Of a DNA stretch of 40,727 nucleotides, positions 36,853 through 40,727 are shown piece by piece. Below the pieces are notes generated by a model. That model was given only the letters and a program-made list of their open reading frames with translations, searched no databases and was not told where the DNA came from. Made by a program: the position numbers and the translations under genes. The stretch spans positions 1-40,727 of the forward strand of contig NZ_CANLZC010000047.1 of assembly GCF_947495455.1 (NCBI RefSeq), given 5' to 3'. Position 1 is the first letter of the stretch. Each line of letters starts with the position of its first letter. This stretch comes from an uncultured Shewanella sp. GTDB taxonomy: Bacteria; Pseudomonadota; Gammaproteobacteria; Enterobacterales; Shewanellaceae.

Positions 36853-36866
36853 CAAACATACGTTTA
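36853..36866 (+). promoter_or_regulatory. PsrA-like operator before fadBA
   Basis: CAAAC-ATAC-GTTTA fits the PsrA half-site pattern (G/C)AAAC-N4-GTTT(G/C) at all but the last base. PsrA represses fatty-acid degradation genes in Pseudomonas and is the proposed Fad regulator in Shewanella. It lies 150 bp before fadB and could also affect divergent pepQ. The rest of the 36670-37015 gap is A/T-rich, with no gene. Confidence 0.5.
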
Positions 36867-37015
36867 AATTGGGTGTTGTATTTTTTTCTTTTTTTAAGCA
36901 CACTGGAAGGAAGTGGTCAAATGATGGCCGAAGCTGCTGTGAGATAGAAGATCATTCCCAGTTTTAAATGAATCTAATATGCGGGAGTGGCTCTAAAGCA
37001 AAAAGGAAGCAAGCA

Positions 37016-39166
37016 ATGATCTACCAAAGTCCTACAATTCAAGTTGAGTTACTTGAGGGTAATATCGCACACCTGTGCTTTGATGCACCAGGCTCGGTAA
37101 ACAAGTTCGACAAAGAAACCCTCGAATCATTTGATGCTGCACTCGATAGCATCATGTCAAATTCAAACATTCAAGCATTGTATTTAAGTTCTGGTAAACA
37201 AACTTTTATCGTCGGTGCGGATATCACAGAGTTTCTCGGCTTATTCGCCCAAGATGATGCCCAAATTATGGCTTGGCTCGAAAAGACCAATGCGATTTTT
37301 AATAAATTGGAAGATCTCCCCTTTCCAACAATTTCTGCGATTAATGGCTTTGCATTAGGCGGAGGATGTGAAACCATTTTAGCCACTGATTTTCGTATCG
37401 CTGATACCAATGCCAAAATTGGTTTACCGGAAACCAAACTCGGACTCATTCCAGGATTTGGCGGCACAGTGCGACTTCCTCGCGTCATTGGCGCAGATAA
37501 TGCGTTAGAATGGATCACAACAGGTAAAGAACATCGCCCAGACGCAGCGTTAAAAGTAGGAGTGGTTGATGCCGTCGTCGAGCCAGAACAATTAAAAGCA
37601 GCAGCATTACAAATGCTGCAAGATGCCTTAGCCGAAAAGCTTGACTGGCAAAACCGTCGTGCGAAAAAACAAGCGCCACTCAATCTGCCAAAATTAGAAG
37701 CCATCATGTCATTTACCACAGCCAAAGGCATGGTATTTAAAGTGGCAGGTAAACATTATCCAGCCCCGATGGCAGCAGTGAATGTGGTAGAGCAAGCCGC
37801 ACAAAGCACTCGAGCAGACGCCTTAAAAGTGGAACACAAGGCCTTCTTATCACTGGCGAAAAGTGATGTTGCCAAAGCACTTATTGGTATTTTCTTAAAT
37901 GACCAAGTTGTCAAAGGCAAAGCCAAAAAAGCCAGTAAACAAGCATCGACAATTAACCAAGCCGCCGTATTAGGTGCAGGCATCATGGGAGGCGGCATTG
38001 CTTATCAAAGTGCCAGTAAAGGCACGCCTATCATCATGAAAGATATTGCGCAGCCCGCATTAGATTTAGGCTTAAATGAAGCTTCTAAATTGCTCACAAG
38101 TCAAATTAAACGCGGCCGCAGTACACCTGAAAAAATGGCTAAGGTACTCAATAATATTACTCCAACTTTAGATTATGCCGCCATAAAAAATGTGGATGTG
38201 ATTGTTGAAGCCGTTGTTGAGCATCCAAAAGTCAAAGCCACAGTACTGAGCGAGGTGGAACAAGAAGTCGGTGATGAAACTATCCTCACTTCTAATACAT
38301 CAACCATTTCAATCAATTTACTGGCTAAAAGCCTTAAAAAACCTGAACGCTTCTGTGGCATGCATTTTTTCAACCCAGTGCATAAAATGCCTTTGGTTGA
38401 AGTCATTCGAGGTGAAAAGACATCCGAAGAAACCGTGGCTTCAGTTGTTGCCTATGCCAGTAAAATAGGTAAAACCCCAATCGTGGTCAATGATTGCCCA
38501 GGCTTTTTCGTTAATCGTGTGCTTTTCCCTTACTTTGCTGGATTTAATGGTCTGTTAGTTGACGGCGCCGACTTTAGCGCTATCGACAAAGTCATGGAAA
38601 AACAATTTGGTTGGCCAATGGGCCCTGCATATCTACTGGATGTGGTCGGCTTAGACACGGCACATCATGCTCAAGCCGTGATGGCTGAAGGTTTCCCTGA
38701 TCGCATGGCCAAACCCAGTAAAGATGCCGTTGATGTCTTATTCAATAACGATCGATTAGGCCAGAAAAACACTAAAGGTTTTTATGCCTATTCACTGGAT
38801 CGTCGCGGAAAACCCAAGAAAGATATCGACCCAAGCAGTTATGAATTACTCAACACTGCTTTTGGCGATACAAAAGCCTTTGAAAGCGATGAAATTATTG
38901 CCCGCACTATGATCCCAATGATCATTGAAACCGTACGTTGTTTAGAAGAAGGTATCATAGCTTCACCCGCTGAAGCAGATATGGGCCTCGTTTATGGTAT
39001 TGGCTTCCCTCCATTTAGAGGAGGAGTATTCCGTTACCTTGATACTATGGGTGTCGCTAATTTTGTCGCACTCGCAGACAAATATGCTCACTTAGGTGGC
39101 CTTTATCAGGTAACAGACGCTATGCGTGAATTGGCAGCCAATAACGGTAGCTATTACCAAGCCTAA
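37016..39166 (+). CDS. fadB: fatty acid oxidation complex subunit alpha
   Basis: A 716-residue multifunctional beta-oxidation protein. The N-terminal enoyl-CoA hydratase/isomerase domain has [15 protein letters not shown] and [15 protein letters not shown], with the catalytic Glu119 and Glu139 at the same numbers as in E. coli FadB. The central and C-terminal L-3-hydroxyacyl-CoA dehydrogenase domain has the NAD loop [15 protein letters not shown], the catalytic His in [17 protein letters not shown], and [14 protein letters not shown]. The ATG at 37016 is chosen because AAGGAAG precedes it and [15 protein letters not shown] is the family start; an in-frame ATG at 36968 has no ribosome site. 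It forms the alpha2beta2 complex with FadA, encoded 21 bp downstream. Confidence 0.98.
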   Translation: MIYQSPTIQVELLEGNIAHLCFDAPGSVNKFDKETLESFDAALDSIMSNSNIQALYLSSGKQTFIVGADITEFLGLFAQDDAQIMAWLEKTNAIFNKLEDLPFPTISAINGFALGGGCETILATDFRIADTNAKIGLPETKLGLIPGFGGTVRLPRVIGADNALEWITTGKEHRPDAALKVGVVDAVVEPEQLKAAALQMLQDALAEKLDWQNRRAKKQAPLNLPKLEAIMSFTTAKGMVFKVAGKHYPAPMAAVNVVEQAAQSTRADALKVEHKAFLSLAKSDVAKALIGIFLNDQVVKGKAKKASKQASTINQAAVLGAGIMGGGIAYQSASKGTPIIMKDIAQPALDLGLNEASKLLTSQIKRGRSTPEKMAKVLNNITPTLDYAAIKNVDVIVEAVVEHPKVKATVLSEVEQEVGDETILTSNTSTISINLLAKSLKKPERFCGMHFFNPVHKMPLVEVIRGEKTSEETVASVVAYASKIGKTPIVVNDCPGFFVNRVLFPYFAGFNGLLVDGADFSAIDKVMEKQFGWPMGPAYLLDVVGLDTAHHAQAVMAEGFPDRMAKPSKDAVDVLFNNDRLGQKNTKGFYAYSLDRRGKPKKDIDPSSYELLNTAFGDTKAFESDEIIARTMIPMIIETVRCLEEGIIASPAEADMGLVYGIGFPPFRGGVFRYLDTMGVANFVALADKYAHLGGLYQVTDAMRELAANNGSYYQA

Positions 39167-40351
<1,185 letters not shown>

Positions 40352-40374
40352 TCCTACCAAATTTAGAAAAAATC

Positions 40375-40400
40375 AAAGCTGATCGATAAGATCAGCTTTT
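40375..40400 (+). terminator. rho-independent terminator after fadBA
   Basis: AAAGCTGATC (40375-40384), loop GATAA, and GATCAGCTTT (40390-40399) form a perfect 10-bp stem, preceded by an A-run and followed by TTAT. It ends the fadBA transcript 24 bp after the fadA stop, and the MITE begins at its foot. Confidence 0.9.
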
Positions 40401-40401
40401 A

Positions 40402-40664
40402 TACCCGTGATGCTTCAAGCTGCAGGATTCAGCTGGAATTAAAAGCCTTTTAGACAAGGCATTGAACATCGAGCCTAGTTATTCTAAGTCGGTGTTTAAT
40501 AACACAGTATAAAAGGCTTTTAAACCTGCCCTTTGGGAGTGTGTAAAAGCACCGACTTCTACGTTGTATTATCTTAAAAGGCAATAAGCATTTCAGCAAT
40601 AATACGCCTTGAATTAGGCACTTTTACGCACTCTGAAAACATGCATTTTGAAGTATCACGGGTA
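40402..40664. mobile_element. 263-bp MITE-like element, group 3
   Basis: Terminal repeats TACCCGTGATGCTTCAA / TTGAAGTATCACGGGTA match at 16 of 17. Perfect internal inverted repeats are TTAAAAGCCTTTTA (40439-40452) / TAAAAGGCTTTTAA (40510-40523) and AAGTCGGTG / CACCGACTT (about 40486-40494 and 40550-40558). A further near-perfect pair is GAGTGTGTAAAAGCAC / GCACTTTTACGCACTC. TTA flanks the left end but CTG the right, so no intact duplication is seen. It has no coding capacity. Loop sequences match those of the group 1 elements. The last 63 bp of the window after it hold nothing I recognise. Confidence 0.85.
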
Positions 40665-40727
40665 CTGAGGGATCCCCACTTTTCTGGCTCATAAACAATG
40701 AATACTGATTGTGAAGTGAGCCAAGTT

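Noticed and set aside
37171..37731. Long minus-strand frames inside fadB and fadA
   Set aside because: They are antisense shadows of well-conserved genes, with no ribosome site or recognisable motif.

Overview
The window is a roughly 40%-GC gammaproteobacterial chromosome segment that I read as a Shewanella-type genome, probably a cold-water marine lineage. The reasons are the 16S 5' end at the left edge and the gene orders 16S / yrdA / DUF1488-aroE / hemF-tsaC-yrdD / smg-dprA / def-fmt-rsmB-trkA-trkH and hemG-trkH-yigZ-pepQ / fadBA. As far as I recall, these sit together near the origin in Shewanella. The species assignment is inference from gene order and memory; no search was run.

Layout. 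Positions 1-520 hold the start of a leftward rRNA operon with its leader and two promoters. Positions 678-2343 hold yrdA and the aroE/DUF1488 pair. Positions 2478-5140 hold two tandem exported amidohydrolases, one without the usual metal-binding histidines. Positions 5241-6432 are a scarred stretch: two nearly identical 264-bp MITE-like elements (one splitting a truncated-hemoglobin gene), followed by duplicated fragments of the hemF 3' end. Positions 6469-11408 hold hemF, tsaC, yrdD, smg, dprA and a LysM-family protein that appears to have lost its LysM domain, with another MITE between the last two. Positions 11568-18268 hold a small alpha/beta hydrolase and the def-fmt-rsmB-trkA-trkH operon.

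Positions 18269-32091 are the accessory part. It holds an exported nuclease (lamin-tail, PPC and endonuclease I domains), a compact seven-gene leftward operon (30403 to 20727), and an AtoE-type short-chain fatty acid transporter. The operon encodes a urea-transporter/M23 fusion, a TPR protein, a large PLP amino-acid decarboxylase, an ATP-grasp ligase, a C45/penicillin-acyltransferase-like Ntn-hydrolase homologue, an outer-membrane beta-barrel candidate and a second TPR protein. A near-consensus Fur box (30482-30496) lies about 80 bp before its first gene. I know of no characterised pathway with this combination. It is the best candidate here for an undescribed system: iron-responsive synthesis or modification, plus envelope handling, of an amine- or amino-acid-derived compound.

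Positions 32366-40351 return to conserved core: hemG, a second trkH, yigZ, pepQ, and the divergent fadBA operon with a PsrA-like operator.

A second theme is short mobile repeats. Five elements of about 263-277 bp (5244, 5850, 10289, 35048, 40402) fall into three groups by terminal repeats and stem sequences. All appear to share one internal core (CAAGGCA ... AGTTATTCTA or a close variant ... TAAC) held between inverted-repeat arms whose sequence differs between groups. Conserved loops with changed but still complementary stems suggest that the folded structure matters.
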